Assembly: GCF_029945895.1 (NCBI RefSeq)
Contig: NZ_JAQSDL010000085.1
Span: forward strand, 1-64,000
DNA length: 64,000 bases
Direction: 5' to 3'
DNA from: Polaromonas sp.
GTDB taxonomy: Bacteria > Pseudomonadota > Gammaproteobacteria > Burkholderiales > Burkholderiaceae_C
This document shows, one piece after another, positions 50,072 to 59,574 of this stretch. The position numbers were made by a program, and so were the translations under genes. The notes below the pieces were generated by a model. That model did no database searches. It had not been told where the DNA came from and saw only the letters and a program-made list of their open reading frames with translations. Positions within the stretch are counted from its first letter, which is position 1. Every line of letters begins with the position of its first letter.

Positions 50072-50791
50072 TTACAGGGGCCGCGACGCTGGGGCTTTGG
50101 CGCCGAACACGGACTGCAGGGACCGCGTTTCAGGCAGGACGTACACCACCCCGGGGCTGGCGCCCAGAGCCGGTTTGAGCACCGTGTCGTAAAAAATGGC
50201 CGGCAAATTGATGCAGCCGAAAGAAATGCGGTTGTCGTCCGGCGTCGCTGACGCGAGCCGCTCCAGCCGGCGTTCCTTCTTGTTGTTTGCACGCACGCGG
50301 TGCATGGAAACGGCAGCTTCATAGTCCACCCAGACGATGTCCTCGCCTGACATGTTCACCCCGGGGCTGGATTCAAAACGTCCGGCTGGCGTGGTGCGCT
50401 CGTGCGGACGGATCGCTGACATCGGACGCTCGCCGATTCCCGGCACGGAATCGTCACCCTTGGCGGATCCCAACAGAGCCGCACTGGCGCCCCTGAGTTT
50501 TCCATTGGGATGAAAGACGAAAAGTTTGGCGTGTTGCTTGTCAAGAATCACAAAAGGCATGCCTGCGTGATTACCTGACGCCATCACCCAGTTTGCCATC
50601 TGGCGCACCACCGGTGCGGCCGGTTCAGACGCCAGATCGGCCGCTTGCGCCGACTCTGTCACGGCCGGGAAGGAAGCGTTCGGACTGTCTTTTGCCGTCA
50701 CCTGACCAGGCAGACACAAGGTCACGAGCGCGAAAAAAAGGCCCGCGCCCTGGAGGGCGGCGTCGGTTCGGAAAGAGAGCGTGCGGTTCAT
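50072..50791 (-). CDS. L,D-transpeptidase family protein
   Basis: 239 residues from the ATG at 50791. A signal peptide is followed by an Ala/Pro-rich linker and the YkuD-type domain: FVILDKQHAKLFVFHPNGKL, RTTPAGRF and the active-site NRISFGCINLPAIFYDTVL with the catalytic Cys. The usual SHGC is SFGC here, as in the SYGC subgroup of betaproteobacteria. These enzymes join meso-diaminopimelate residues or anchor lipoproteins in peptidoglycan. Periplasmic. Confidence 0.85.
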   Translation of the reverse strand: MNRTLSFRTDAALQGAGLFFALVTLCLPGQVTAKDSPNASFPAVTESAQAADLASEPAAPVVRQMANWVMASGNHAGMPFVILDKQHAKLFVFHPNGKLRGASAALLGSAKGDDSVPGIGERPMSAIRPHERTTPAGRFESSPGVNMSGEDIVWVDYEAAVSMHRVRANNKKERRLERLASATPDDNRISFGCINLPAIFYDTVLKPALGASPGVVYVLPETRSLQSVFGAKAPASRPL

Positions 50792-50893
50792 GCCGGAAAG
50801 ATAGCAGATCAAGAGTGATTGTCTGGGTGTGGCTCCACAAATCCGGGCGGAGCCCACCCGGATCTGCGCAGAAACCCGCACCAGAAAGTCGAT

Positions 50894-51205
50894 TTAGTTG
50901 CGGTCAGCGCGCGGCTTGCGGGCCACGGTGGTGCGCTGGACAGGGGGGGTTGTGTCGGCTTGCATGGTGGTGGTGGTGCCCATGGTCGCGCCGGTGCTGG
51001 CTGCAGGCTGAGCCTGGACCTGCGGCTGAGCCTTCGCAGCAGGAGCGGTCGGGATTTTCATCTGGGCAGCACCTTGCTTGTTGGTCTCGCCCGGAGCGCC
51101 AGGCATGGTGCCCGACGGTGCCGATGTCTGTGCATAAGCCAGACCGCCAGCGGCGACCAGTGCGAGAGCCGTAACGGCGGAGGTGAGGGTGCGGTTGAAA
51201 TTCAT
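50894..51205 (-). CDS. Small exported Ala/Gln/Thr-rich protein
   Basis: 103 residues with a signal peptide ending LAYAQ. The mature part is low complexity (AAKAQPQVQAQPAASTGAT and a Thr-rich TMGTTTTMQ) and looks intrinsically disordered. The tail is basic. No function is assigned. GGAG precedes the start. Confidence 0.65.
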   Translation of the reverse strand: MNFNRTLTSAVTALALVAAGGLAYAQTSAPSGTMPGAPGETNKQGAAQMKIPTAPAAKAQPQVQAQPAASTGATMGTTTTMQADTTPPVQRTTVARKPRADRN

Positions 51206-51585
51206 GGGGAGTTCCTTGAGACAAAAATCCGGTGAGGGACCTGGGTGGACGCCGACCGGTTGGCCGACTGCGAGTCAGCTTAATTTGCCCCGTCTGATGC
51301 CACGGTGAGCAGCCGTCGCGTGTGGCTGTAGGACAGCCCGGCAGCACGGCGTCGGAGCAACGCGTGCTGACCCGCGCGCGCCCTGTCAGGGCGGGCCGCA
51401 GCTCGTGCGAAGGAAACGACTGACACGCGTTGTCAGCACTGGCCTGCATTCGCGTCTGCGTCAAGCTCAAACACTGAAGACGTGCCAGCCGGGCTCCGCG
51501 CTACAAAGACAGGTATCGGACTTCCGCCCCTCGGTGAAACGTCTGAACATTGCCCAGCGGACCCGGCTGCATTTTTGTCCTGCGT
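51206..51585. other. Gene-free stretch
   Basis: 380 bases between the start of the small exported protein gene (minus) and the 3' end of the SDR gene (minus). It holds no gene with start signals and no clear repeat or terminator; it includes the upstream region of the gene at 51205. Confidence 0.5.
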
Positions 51586-52500
51586 CTAGTCGGACAGACT
51601 GCCGGCCATGGCCTTGCCGACCTCATTGCTGCCTTGCGCAGCGCCGCTTTGCGGCACCATCTCGCCGGCGCGTTCCGTCACTTCGGCCAGTCGCGCGGTC
51701 AGCGCCTCCGGCACCTGCTCGCCCTTGCCCAGATACACCCCCTGCGTCAGCGTGATGTTGGCCGCCTCGAAGGTGCCGGCGCCCGCGCAAAGAATGGTGC
51801 GTGTCGGCGCCTCGTGGGACGCCAGCACCAGCATGGCCGGCACCACGGCTTCGGGTTGCAGTGCCTGGAGCACCTCCTCGGGCATCAGCCCTTCCGTCAT
51901 GCGCGTGGCAGCCGTCGGCGCCAGGCAGTTGACGCGGATGTCGTTTTTCGCACCCTCGATGGCCAACGTCTGCATCAGCCCGACCAGCGCCATCTTGGCC
52001 GCGCCGTAGTTCGACTGGCCGAAGTTGCCATACAGGCCTGACGACGAGGTAGTCATCACGATGCGGCCGTATTTCTGGGCCGCCATGATGTCCCACACGG
52101 CTTTGGTGCAATGTACGGCGCCCATCAGGTGCACATTCATGACCAGCGCGAAGTCGGCCAGGTCCATCTTGGCAAAACTCTTGTCACGCAGGATGCCGGC
52201 GTTGTTGACAAGGATGTCCACCCGGCCCCAGGCATCCATGGCCTGCTGCACCATGGCCTGCACCGCCGCAAAGTCGGTCACCGAGGCGCCGTTGGCGATT
52301 GCTTCACCGCCGGCCGCCCGGATCTCGGCCACCACCGCGTCGGCGGCGCTGACCGATCCGCCCGAGCCGTCGCGCGCGCCGCCCAGGTCATTGACCAGCA
52401 CCTTTGCGCCGCGCCTGGCCAGGGCCAGTGCATGTTGCCGGCCCAGCCCGCCGCCTGCGCCTGTGACGATGGCCACCCGGCCCTTGAAATCAATCCCCAT
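51586..52500 (-). CDS. Short-chain dehydrogenase (MFE-2 3-hydroxyacyl-CoA dehydrogenase type)
   Basis: 304 residues from the ATG at 52500. Rossmann motif VAIVTGAGGGLGRQHALALA, ILVNNAGILRDKSF, catalytic Ser in TTSSSGLYGNFGQ and YxxxK in SNYGAAKMALVG. The form VLVNDLGGARDGSGG is typical of the hydroxyacyl-CoA dehydrogenase part of peroxisomal multifunctional enzyme 2 relatives, so it may oxidise 3-hydroxyacyl-CoA. NAD is favoured by the Asp in VNDLGG. No other beta-oxidation gene is adjacent. Confidence 0.93.
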   Translation of the reverse strand: MGIDFKGRVAIVTGAGGGLGRQHALALARRGAKVLVNDLGGARDGSGGSVSAADAVVAEIRAAGGEAIANGASVTDFAAVQAMVQQAMDAWGRVDILVNNAGILRDKSFAKMDLADFALVMNVHLMGAVHCTKAVWDIMAAQKYGRIVMTTSSSGLYGNFGQSNYGAAKMALVGLMQTLAIEGAKNDIRVNCLAPTAATRMTEGLMPEEVLQALQPEAVVPAMLVLASHEAPTRTILCAGAGTFEAANITLTQGVYLGKGEQVPEALTARLAEVTERAGEMVPQSGAAQGSNEVGKAMAGSLSD

Positions 52501-52599
52501 TTGCTTGTCCTTGTCGTGTTGGTGATGCCTGGTCCGAGGCAAGTCTGATAGCCTAGGCTGTACTGTAATGGACCGCCCCGCCTCCCCCTGAAAGCCACC

Positions 52600-53487
52600 A
52601 TGGAACTCAACCTCGAAACCGTCACCACCCCGCCGCGTCCGGCAGCCACCGTGGTACTGCTGCGTGATGCGCCCGCGGGCCTGCAGGTGTTCCTCATGAA
52701 GCGCCATGGCCTGTCCGACGTACTGGGCGGCGCCTATGTGTTTCCCGGCGGCAAGATCGATGCTGCCGACGCCGAACTGGACATGGCCGCCCACCTGGAC
52801 CAGCCGCTGGAGGTGCTGCATGCCGGGCTGAGCGAGCCTGGCATCGACCTGCGCACAGCCGGCGCCGTGTACGTGGCGGCGCTGCGAGAGGCGTTTGAAG
52901 AGTCGGGCGTGCTGTTCGCGCAGGGCCACCCGGGGCAAGCCCTGCCCGGCCTGGCCGACCAGGCGGCCGCGTTGCTGCGCGAAGGCCACGGCTTCAATGC
53001 CGTGCTGGCCCGCATGGCCTTGCGCCTGCAGACGCTCAACGTGGTGCCCTGGTCACGCTGGATCACCCCCGTCACCCCCTCGGTGACCAACAAGCGTTTC
53101 GACACGCGTTTTTTCGTGGCAGCGGTGCCCGGCGGTCAGGTAGCCAGCCACGACAATTTCGAGACCACAGAGAGCATCTGGCTGAGCCCGCGCCATGCGC
53201 TGCAGCAGTACTGGGACCGGCAGATCGAGCTGGCGCCGCCGCAGATCATGAGCCTGGCGCATCTGTCGCGCCATGCGGGTGTTGAGAGTGTCCTGGCCGA
53301 GGCCCGCGGGCGCCGGCCGCCGGTGATTCAGCCCGAGCCCTTCGACCACGAAGGCAGCCGGGTCATCTGTTATCCCGGCGACACGCGCCATTCAGTGCGC
53401 GAGCAGGCCCTGCCCGGCCCCACGCGCCTGAGCTACCGCAACAGGCGGTTCGAACCCGACGCCGGCTTCGAGGCCCTGTTCGGCTAA
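52600..53487 (+). CDS. NUDIX hydrolase, NUDT19/RP2-like with split Nudix box
   Basis: 295 residues. The Nudix fold begins ATVVLLRDAPAGLQVFLMKR, GGAYVFPGGKID, and an insert of ~40 residues lies before the catalytic helix REAFEESGVLF (REx2EExG). This split box is the NUDT19-like coenzyme A diphosphatase subgroup. It probably hydrolyses CoA or acyl-CoA. Its 3' end overlaps the 3' end of the opposite-strand DusC gene by 96 bases. Confidence 0.9.
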   Translation: MELNLETVTTPPRPAATVVLLRDAPAGLQVFLMKRHGLSDVLGGAYVFPGGKIDAADAELDMAAHLDQPLEVLHAGLSEPGIDLRTAGAVYVAALREAFEESGVLFAQGHPGQALPGLADQAAALLREGHGFNAVLARMALRLQTLNVVPWSRWITPVTPSVTNKRFDTRFFVAAVPGGQVASHDNFETTESIWLSPRHALQQYWDRQIELAPPQIMSLAHLSRHAGVESVLAEARGRRPPVIQPEPFDHEGSRVICYPGDTRHSVREQALPGPTRLSYRNRRFEPDAGFEALFG

Positions 53488-54417
53488 GGCCCCAGCCAGC
53501 CAGACGGTGATGGCGGCCGGCTGGTTGACGGTGCGCAGCGCCTGGAAAGCCCGCTCTGCCTCGGGATAACGGCGGCGCAGAAAATTGAGCCATTGCTTGA
53601 GGCGTCCGGCGCGCGAGTGCGCATCCAGCCGGCTGCAGACCAGTTCCCAGAACTGGGCCACCAGCGGCAGCAGCGCGACCCAGGTCAGCCCCGCAACAGC
53701 GCCTCCGCAGATGGCCAGCGCCAGACCCGGGTCGGCCACCGCGCCGCGGCCCAGCATCAGCATCTCGCAGCCCGAGGCCTGCCGGCACCGACGCGCATCG
53801 TCCACCGTCCAGATCTCGCCGTTGGCCACCACCGGAATGCTGACCGCCGCGCGAATGTCGGCAATGCGTTCCCAATAAGCCGGCGGCCGGTAGGCCTGGG
53901 CCTTGGTGCGCGCATGCACCACCAGTTCGTCGGCGCCGTTGTCGGCAATCGCCTGCGCGCAGTCAATCGCCTTGCTGTCGTCATTGAACCCGAGACGCAT
54001 CTTGGCCGACACCGGCAGGTGCGCCGGCACGGCGCGCCGCACGGCCGCGACGATGGCCGCAATCGTGTCCGGCTCTTCGAGCAGCGCGGCACCGCCGCCG
54101 TGGCGGTTGACCACCTTGGCCGGGCAGCCGAAGTTGAGGTCAATGCCGGCCGGCCCCAGCGTGGCGAGCCGGGCGGCGTTTTCAGCCAGGCACACCGGGT
54201 CCGATCCCAACAGCTGCGCACGCACCGGCACACCTGCCAGGGTGCGCCCGCCGGTGTGCAACTCGGGCACGATGCGCGTGAAGACGCGCTCGGGCAGCAG
54301 TTGGTCGGTGATGCGGATGAATTCGGAAACGCAGCGGTCGATGCCACCGGCCCGCGTCAGGATGTCGCGCAGCACGAAGTCGAGCAGCCCTTCCATGGGG
54401 GCGAGCAGAATGGTCAT
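53392..54417 (-). CDS. dusC: tRNA-dihydrouridine(16) synthase
   Basis: 341 residues from the ATG at 54417. FMN-dependent Dus pattern: MTILLAPMEGLLDFVLRDIL, the catalytic Cys98 in LNFGCPAKVVNRHGGGAAL, LPVSAKMRLGF, HARTKAQAYRPPAYW, VVANGEIWTVDDA and GRGAVADPGLA. The MEGLLD form is typical of DusC, which reduces U16 of tRNA. The C-terminal ~30 residues lie antisense to the end of the NUDIX gene. Confidence 0.93.
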   Translation of the reverse strand: MTILLAPMEGLLDFVLRDILTRAGGIDRCVSEFIRITDQLLPERVFTRIVPELHTGGRTLAGVPVRAQLLGSDPVCLAENAARLATLGPAGIDLNFGCPAKVVNRHGGGAALLEEPDTIAAIVAAVRRAVPAHLPVSAKMRLGFNDDSKAIDCAQAIADNGADELVVHARTKAQAYRPPAYWERIADIRAAVSIPVVANGEIWTVDDARRCRQASGCEMLMLGRGAVADPGLALAICGGAVAGLTWVALLPLVAQFWELVCSRLDAHSRAGRLKQWLNFLRRRYPEAERAFQALRTVNQPAAITVWLAGALAEQGLEAGVGFEPPVAVAQARGAGQGLLAH

Positions 54418-54514
54418 GGCCGGGAGACGGACAGGCAGCGGCAGGCAGACAGAACACGGGCAGGCATCCCGGTGTTTTAACAGATGCGCGGTGACGGCGC
54501 CCCGGGCGCAGCGT

Positions 54515-54778
54515 CTACCCCCACCAGAGGCTTCCATAAGCGGACTCGGCGATCGGGACTGAGCGCTCCCGGGCGAACCGGGTGTCCACCGGCGTGTAAC
54601 CCGCCTCCCGGATGGCACGACCGAGTACGGACGCATCGGCCTTCGCCGACCCGATCGCAACCCGCTGGGAAGCCAGGTCAATCTCGATCCTTGCCATCTT
54701 GTCGGCTGCCTTGACGGCTCGGGTGATGGCGTTGACGCCATGCACGCTGGTCATGTCTTCTACCTGAAATGCGATCAT
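54515..54778 (-). CDS. HMA-domain protein lacking the metal-binding cysteines
   Basis: 87 residues. The heavy-metal-associated fold is recognisable: IAFQVEDMTSVHGVNAITRA, VKAADKMARIEIDLASQRVA and AIREAGYTPV. Working HMA proteins have MTCxxC; here positions 11 and 14 are Ser and Gly (MTSVHG), so the copper/zinc site is lost. The C-terminal tail of ~20 residues is extra. It is next to an RND efflux operon. It may be a decayed metallochaperone or a repurposed fold. Confidence 0.85.
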   Translation of the reverse strand: MIAFQVEDMTSVHGVNAITRAVKAADKMARIEIDLASQRVAIGSAKADASVLGRAIREAGYTPVDTRFARERSVPIAESAYGSLWWG

Positions 54779-54852
54779 TGATTTCTCCGTTTTCTGATGG
54801 CAGTTGCTTGTGGGAAGTCACCCCTGCAAGCGCCGGTCGACCATGAGCCAGG

Positions 54853-56268
54853 TCAGGCCCAGCCGCCACCCAGGGCGCGTATCAGTCCGACCGTGGCCAC
54901 ATACTGCGCGGCGCGCACCTGCAGTGCCTCGCGCCGGTTGCGCAGTTCGCTGCGCCGGGCATCGAGCAGCTCAAGCTGGCTGACCAGTCCGTTGCGGTAA
55001 CGCGAGTCCGACAGCACCGTCGCGCGGCTGGCCGAGGCCACAGAGCGCGATTGCGCTTCGGACTGCTCACCGAGCAGGCGCAGGGCCGAGAGCTGGTCTT
55101 CCACATCCCTGAAGGCGACCAGGATCTGTTCCCGGTAATTGGCCAGCGCGATATCGAGTCCCGCGTTCGCGTTCTGCACGCCCGCTTCGCGGCGGCCACC
55201 GTCAAAAATCGGCAACGACAGCAAGGCGCCCACGCCCCAGGCGCGGGTGGACATCCTGAACAGATCGCCGATCTCGGGCGCCGCGTACCCGCCGGCAGCG
55301 GTCAGCGCAAAACTCGGGAACCAGGCGGCCTTGGCCACGCCGGCCCTGGCCTGCGCCGCCTGCATGCTGCTTTGGGCCGCCGCCACATCGGGCCGCCGAG
55401 CCAGAACGGTGCTCGGCACACCGGCAGGGATCACCGGCAGCGCGGTGGACCAGTCGGCAGGTTTCACCTCGAAAGTGGAAGCCACGTCACCGACCAGCAC
55501 GGCCAGCGTGTGTTCGAGCTCGGCGCGGCGCCGGTCCAGCGCCAGCCCTTCCGACTCGGTGGATGCCACCTCGGTGCGCACTCGCGCCACATCGAGCTCG
55601 GCGACATCACCCTCCCGCAAGCGCACCTCGGTCAGGCGCAAGGTGTTGCGGTAGGCCTGCAGGGTGTCCCGCACCAGCGTGCGTTCGGCATCAAGCGCGC
55701 GCAACTGCAAATAGGTCTGAGCCACATTGGCCTGCACCAGCAGTTGGGTGCTGCGCAGCAGCGCCTCGCGCGATCGGACGTCCTGCGACGCAGCGTCCGT
55801 GGCGAGCGACAGCCGGCCGATCAGGTCCACCTCATAAGACAAATTGGCACCCACACTGACCACGGTTTGCGGCCGGTTGCCGGTGGTGCTGTTTTGCTGA
55901 CGCACCGCTCCCGCGCCGAGATCGACCTGCGGCAAACGGTCCGCATCGGTGCTGCGCGCGATCGCGCGTGCCTGCGCCAGGCGGCCGGCGGCCACCTGCA
56001 CACTGCTGTTGTTGCGGCCGGAACGCTCGACCAGCTGATCGAGCACCGGGTCAGCAAACACCGTCCACCAGCGGCCCTGGGGTTGTGCTTCTGCGCTGAT
56101 GGGCGTGGCCGCCAGCACGCGAGAGGCATCCTGCTGCCCCTTGAAGGCCGGCGGCGTGGCCGGCAGACGCGCAGGATCGACAGCGGCGGGCGTGGCGCAA
56201 CCAGCCAGCACGAGGGTGGCGAGCAAAGGCACAAGCGCATGGCGCAGTCGGGAAGAAGTACGGTTCAT
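54853..56268 (-). CDS. NodT-family outer-membrane efflux lipoprotein (OprN-like)
   Basis: 471 residues from the ATG at 56268 with GAGGAG upstream. The lipobox is LVLAGCA. Two outer-membrane factor repeats follow, including WWTVFADPVLDQLVERS, VDLIGRLSLATDAAS, ANVAQTYLQLRALDAE and RRPDVAAAQSSMQAA. The domain ends LGGGWA. It is the outer-membrane channel of the RND pump encoded upstream (56294-60804) with only 25 bases between. Confidence 0.95.
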   Translation of the reverse strand: MNRTSSRLRHALVPLLATLVLAGCATPAAVDPARLPATPPAFKGQQDASRVLAATPISAEAQPQGRWWTVFADPVLDQLVERSGRNNSSVQVAAGRLAQARAIARSTDADRLPQVDLGAGAVRQQNSTTGNRPQTVVSVGANLSYEVDLIGRLSLATDAASQDVRSREALLRSTQLLVQANVAQTYLQLRALDAERTLVRDTLQAYRNTLRLTEVRLREGDVAELDVARVRTEVASTESEGLALDRRRAELEHTLAVLVGDVASTFEVKPADWSTALPVIPAGVPSTVLARRPDVAAAQSSMQAAQARAGVAKAAWFPSFALTAAGGYAAPEIGDLFRMSTRAWGVGALLSLPIFDGGRREAGVQNANAGLDIALANYREQILVAFRDVEDQLSALRLLGEQSEAQSRSVASASRATVLSDSRYRNGLVSQLELLDARRSELRNRREALQVRAAQYVATVGLIRALGGGWA

Positions 56269-56293
56269 GGTGAACTCCTCAAGCTGTTTTGGT

Positions 56294-59200
56294 TTATTCA
56301 TGGTGTTTCATGGCCGCAGCGGGCTGGGCGTGCATTGGCGCGCCGCCACCCCCGGCGAAGGCCTCGATGTGGGGCACTTCGCCATGCAGCTTGAGTGGTC
56401 GGTTGCCAGCCATGCGGCGCAGCGCCACATAAAAAACCGGCGTGAGGAACAGGCCAAAAGCCGTCACGCCAATCATTCCGGCAAACACCGCGACACCCAT
56501 GGCCGAACGCATCTCGGCGCCGGCGCCGGTGGACAGCACCAGCGGCAGCACGCCCATCACAAAGGCCAGCGAGGTCATCAGGATGGGGCGCAGGCGCAGG
56601 CGGCTGGCCTCGATCGCGGCCTGCACCGGCGTGCGGCCGGCGAATTCGAGCTCGCGCGCAAACTCGACGATCAGGATGGCGTTTTTCGCCGACAAACCCA
56701 CAAGCACCATGAGTCCGATCTGGGTGAAGACGTTGTTGTCGCCGCCCGAAATCCAGACACCGGTCATGGCCGCCAGCAGGCCCATGGGCACGATCAGGAT
56801 GATGGCGATCGGCAGGGTCAGGCTTTCATACTGCGCGGCCAGCACCAGGAACACCAGCAGCAGGGCCAGCGGGAACACCAGCACCGCCGAATTGCCGGCC
56901 AGGATTTCCTGGTAGGTCAGCTCGGTCCATTCGTAGCCTATGCCCTTGGGCAAGGTTTCTGCGGCGATGCGTTCAATCGCTGCCTGCGCCTGGCCCGACG
57001 AATAACCCGGTGCCGGGCCGCCGCTGACGTCGGCCGACAGGTAGCCGTTGTAACGCATGGCGCGTTCCGGGCCGAAGCTGGAGTTCACCTTCATCAGCGC
57101 CGACAGCGGCACCATCTCGCCGGTGGTCGAGCGCACCTTGAGCAGGCCCACGTCCTCGGCGCGTGCGCGATAGGGCGCATCGGCCTGCACGCGTACGCTG
57201 TAGGTGCGGCCGAACTTGTTGAAGTCGTTTGCATACAGGCTGCCCAGGTAGATCTGCATGGTGTCGAAGATATCGGTCACCGGCACATTGAGCTGGCGCG
57301 CCTTGGTGCGGTCGATGTCGGCATAAAGCTGCGGCACGTTGACCTGCCAGCTCGTGAAAGTACCGGCAATCTCGGGCGCCTGCGCCACCTTGCCCATGAA
57401 GGCCTTCACTGCACCATCCATCGCGTCGTAACCGAGCGAGGCGCGGTCCTCCAGCTGCAGCTTGAAACCGCCGGTGGTGCCCAGGCCCTCGACCGGTGGC
57501 GGCGGGAACATCACGATGAAGGCGTCCTGGATGCCGGCAAATGCCCCGTTCAGCTGTCCTGCCACCGCACCACCGCTCTGGTCGGCTCTCTTGCGCTCGG
57601 CAAAGGGCTTGAGGGTGGCGAACACGATGCCGGAGTTGGAGCTGTTGGTGAAGCCGTTGATGGACAGGCCCGGGAAGGCAATCGCGTCTTCCACATTCGG
57701 GTTCTTCTTCATGATCTCGCCCATGCGCTGGATCACGTCTTCGGTGCGGTCCAGCGTGGCGCCGTCGGGCAGTTGCGCAAAACCGATCAGGTACTGCTTG
57801 TCCTGCGCCGGCACAAAACCACCGGGAACCAGCTTGAAGACACCGACCGTGGCCGCCACCAGCACGCCGTACACCACCAGCATCAGTGTCTTGCGCGAGA
57901 TCGCGCCCCTGACACCGCCACTGTAGGCGCCGGCGCCACGGCTGAATATTCTGTTGAACCACGCGAAGAAGCGGCCGAACACCCTGTCCATGCCACGCGT
58001 CAGGGCGTCTTTCGGCGCGTCGTGGCTTTTCAGCAGCAGCGCGGCCAGTGCCGGCGACAGGGTCAGCGAGTTGATCGCCGAGATCACGGTAGAAATCGCA
58101 ATCGTCACCGCGAACTGGCGGTAGAACTGGCCGGTCAGGCCGCTGATGAAGGCCAACGGCACAAACACCGCGACCAGCACCAGCGCAATCGCGATGATGG
58201 GCCCGGACACCTCGCGCATGGCGCGGTAAGTCGCCTCGCGCGGCGACAGGCCGGCCTCGATGTTGCGCTCCACGTTTTCCACCACCACGATGGCGTCGTC
58301 GACCACAATGCCGATGGCCAGCACCAGTCCGAACAGGCTCAACGCGTTGATCGAAAAACCCAGCAGGTGCAGCACCGCAAAAGTGCCGACCACCGACACC
58401 GGCACCGCCAGCAGCGGAATGATGGACGCGCGCCATGTCTGCAGGAACAGGATCACCACCAGTACCACCAGTGCCACCGCTTCGAGCAGGGTGGTGATCA
58501 CCGACTTGATCGACGCACGCACAAACTGCGTCGGGTCGTAGGCGATGCGGTACTCCACGCCCTCGGGCATGTTTTTCGCGAGGTCGTCCATGGCCTGGCG
58601 CACGGCGTCGGAAATTTCCAGCGAGTTGGAACCGGGCGCCTGGAACACACCCATACCCACGGCAGGCTTGTTGTTGAGCAATGAACGCAGCGAATAATCG
58701 GACGCGCCCAGCTCCAGGCGGGCGATGTCGCGCAAGCGCGTTACAGCACCGTCGCTACCGGTCTTGACGATGATGTCGCCGAACTCGTCCTCGTTCTGCA
58801 AGCGGCCCTGGGCATTGATCGACAGCTGCATGTCCACACCCGGCAGGCCTGGCGAGGCACCGACCACGCCGGCGGCCGCCTGCACGTTCTGGCCGCGGAT
58901 GGCAGCCACCACGTCGCTGGCCGACAGGCCGCGTTGTGCCACCTTTTGCGGATCGAGCCAGACACGCATCGAGTAATCGCCGCCGCCAAAAATCTGCACC
59001 TGACCTACGCCCTGGATGCGCGCCAGCCGGTCCTTGACGTTGAGGACCGCATAGTTGCGCAGGTAATTGATGTCGTAGCGGTCGTTCGGCGAGACCAGGT
59101 GCACCACCAACGTGATGTTGGGCGCGCTCTTCACGGTGGTCACACCGAGCCGGCGCACCTCCTCGGGCAGGCGTGGCTCGGCCTGCGAGACGCGGTTCTG

Positions 59201-59527
59201 CACCATCTGCTGCGCCTTGTCGGGGTCGGTGCCGAGCTTGAAGGTCACCGTCAGCGTCATCACGCCGTCGGTGGTGGCCTGGCTGCCCATGTACAGCATG
59301 CCCTCGACGCCGTTGATGGATTCCTCCAGCGGCATGGCCACGGTTTCGGCAATCACCTTGGGGTTGGCACCGGGGTACTGGGCGCGCACCACCACCGAGG
59401 GCGGCGCCACCTCGGGGTACTCGGAGACCGGCAGGCCCCCGAGCGCGACCAGGCCCGCGATCAGCATCATCAGCGACAACACGCCGGCAAAAATCGGCCG
59501 GTCGATAAAAAATTTCGAAAGATTCAT
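56294..59527 (-). CDS. RND multidrug efflux transporter (MexF/AcrB family, HAE1)
   Basis: 1077 residues. Twelve membrane segments and two large periplasmic loops; start MNLSKFFIDRPIFAGVLSL, and GIVVDDAIVVVENVER in membrane segment 4 with the paired Asp of the proton path. The sequence of porter-domain motifs (PEVAPPSVVVRAQYPGANPK, NGVEGMLYMGSQ) is of the MexF/OqxB type. It exports drugs or aromatics using the proton gradient. Adaptor upstream, channel downstream on the same strand. Confidence 0.96.
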   Translation of the reverse strand: MNLSKFFIDRPIFAGVLSLMMLIAGLVALGGLPVSEYPEVAPPSVVVRAQYPGANPKVIAETVAMPLEESINGVEGMLYMGSQATTDGVMTLTVTFKLGTDPDKAQQMVQNRVSQAEPRLPEEVRRLGVTTVKSAPNITLVVHLVSPNDRYDINYLRNYAVLNVKDRLARIQGVGQVQIFGGGDYSMRVWLDPQKVAQRGLSASDVVAAIRGQNVQAAAGVVGASPGLPGVDMQLSINAQGRLQNEDEFGDIIVKTGSDGAVTRLRDIARLELGASDYSLRSLLNNKPAVGMGVFQAPGSNSLEISDAVRQAMDDLAKNMPEGVEYRIAYDPTQFVRASIKSVITTLLEAVALVVLVVILFLQTWRASIIPLLAVPVSVVGTFAVLHLLGFSINALSLFGLVLAIGIVVDDAIVVVENVERNIEAGLSPREATYRAMREVSGPIIAIALVLVAVFVPLAFISGLTGQFYRQFAVTIAISTVISAINSLTLSPALAALLLKSHDAPKDALTRGMDRVFGRFFAWFNRIFSRGAGAYSGGVRGAISRKTLMLVVYGVLVAATVGVFKLVPGGFVPAQDKQYLIGFAQLPDGATLDRTEDVIQRMGEIMKKNPNVEDAIAFPGLSINGFTNSSNSGIVFATLKPFAERKRADQSGGAVAGQLNGAFAGIQDAFIVMFPPPPVEGLGTTGGFKLQLEDRASLGYDAMDGAVKAFMGKVAQAPEIAGTFTSWQVNVPQLYADIDRTKARQLNVPVTDIFDTMQIYLGSLYANDFNKFGRTYSVRVQADAPYRARAEDVGLLKVRSTTGEMVPLSALMKVNSSFGPERAMRYNGYLSADVSGGPAPGYSSGQAQAAIERIAAETLPKGIGYEWTELTYQEILAGNSAVLVFPLALLLVFLVLAAQYESLTLPIAIILIVPMGLLAAMTGVWISGGDNNVFTQIGLMVLVGLSAKNAILIVEFARELEFAGRTPVQAAIEASRLRLRPILMTSLAFVMGVLPLVLSTGAGAEMRSAMGVAVFAGMIGVTAFGLFLTPVFYVALRRMAGNRPLKLHGEVPHIEAFAGGGGAPMHAQPAAAMKHHE

Positions 59528-59574
59528 GGCAGTTCTTCTTGTTCAGGCCAGAGCCTCCCGGCTCCGGCATTCAT

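Noticed and set aside
56099-58684. An 861-codon plus-strand open frame
   Set aside because: It lies antisense to the RND transporter gene, is His/Gln/Arg-rich in the way reverse-strand frames of GC-rich genes are, and has no motif or ribosome binding site.
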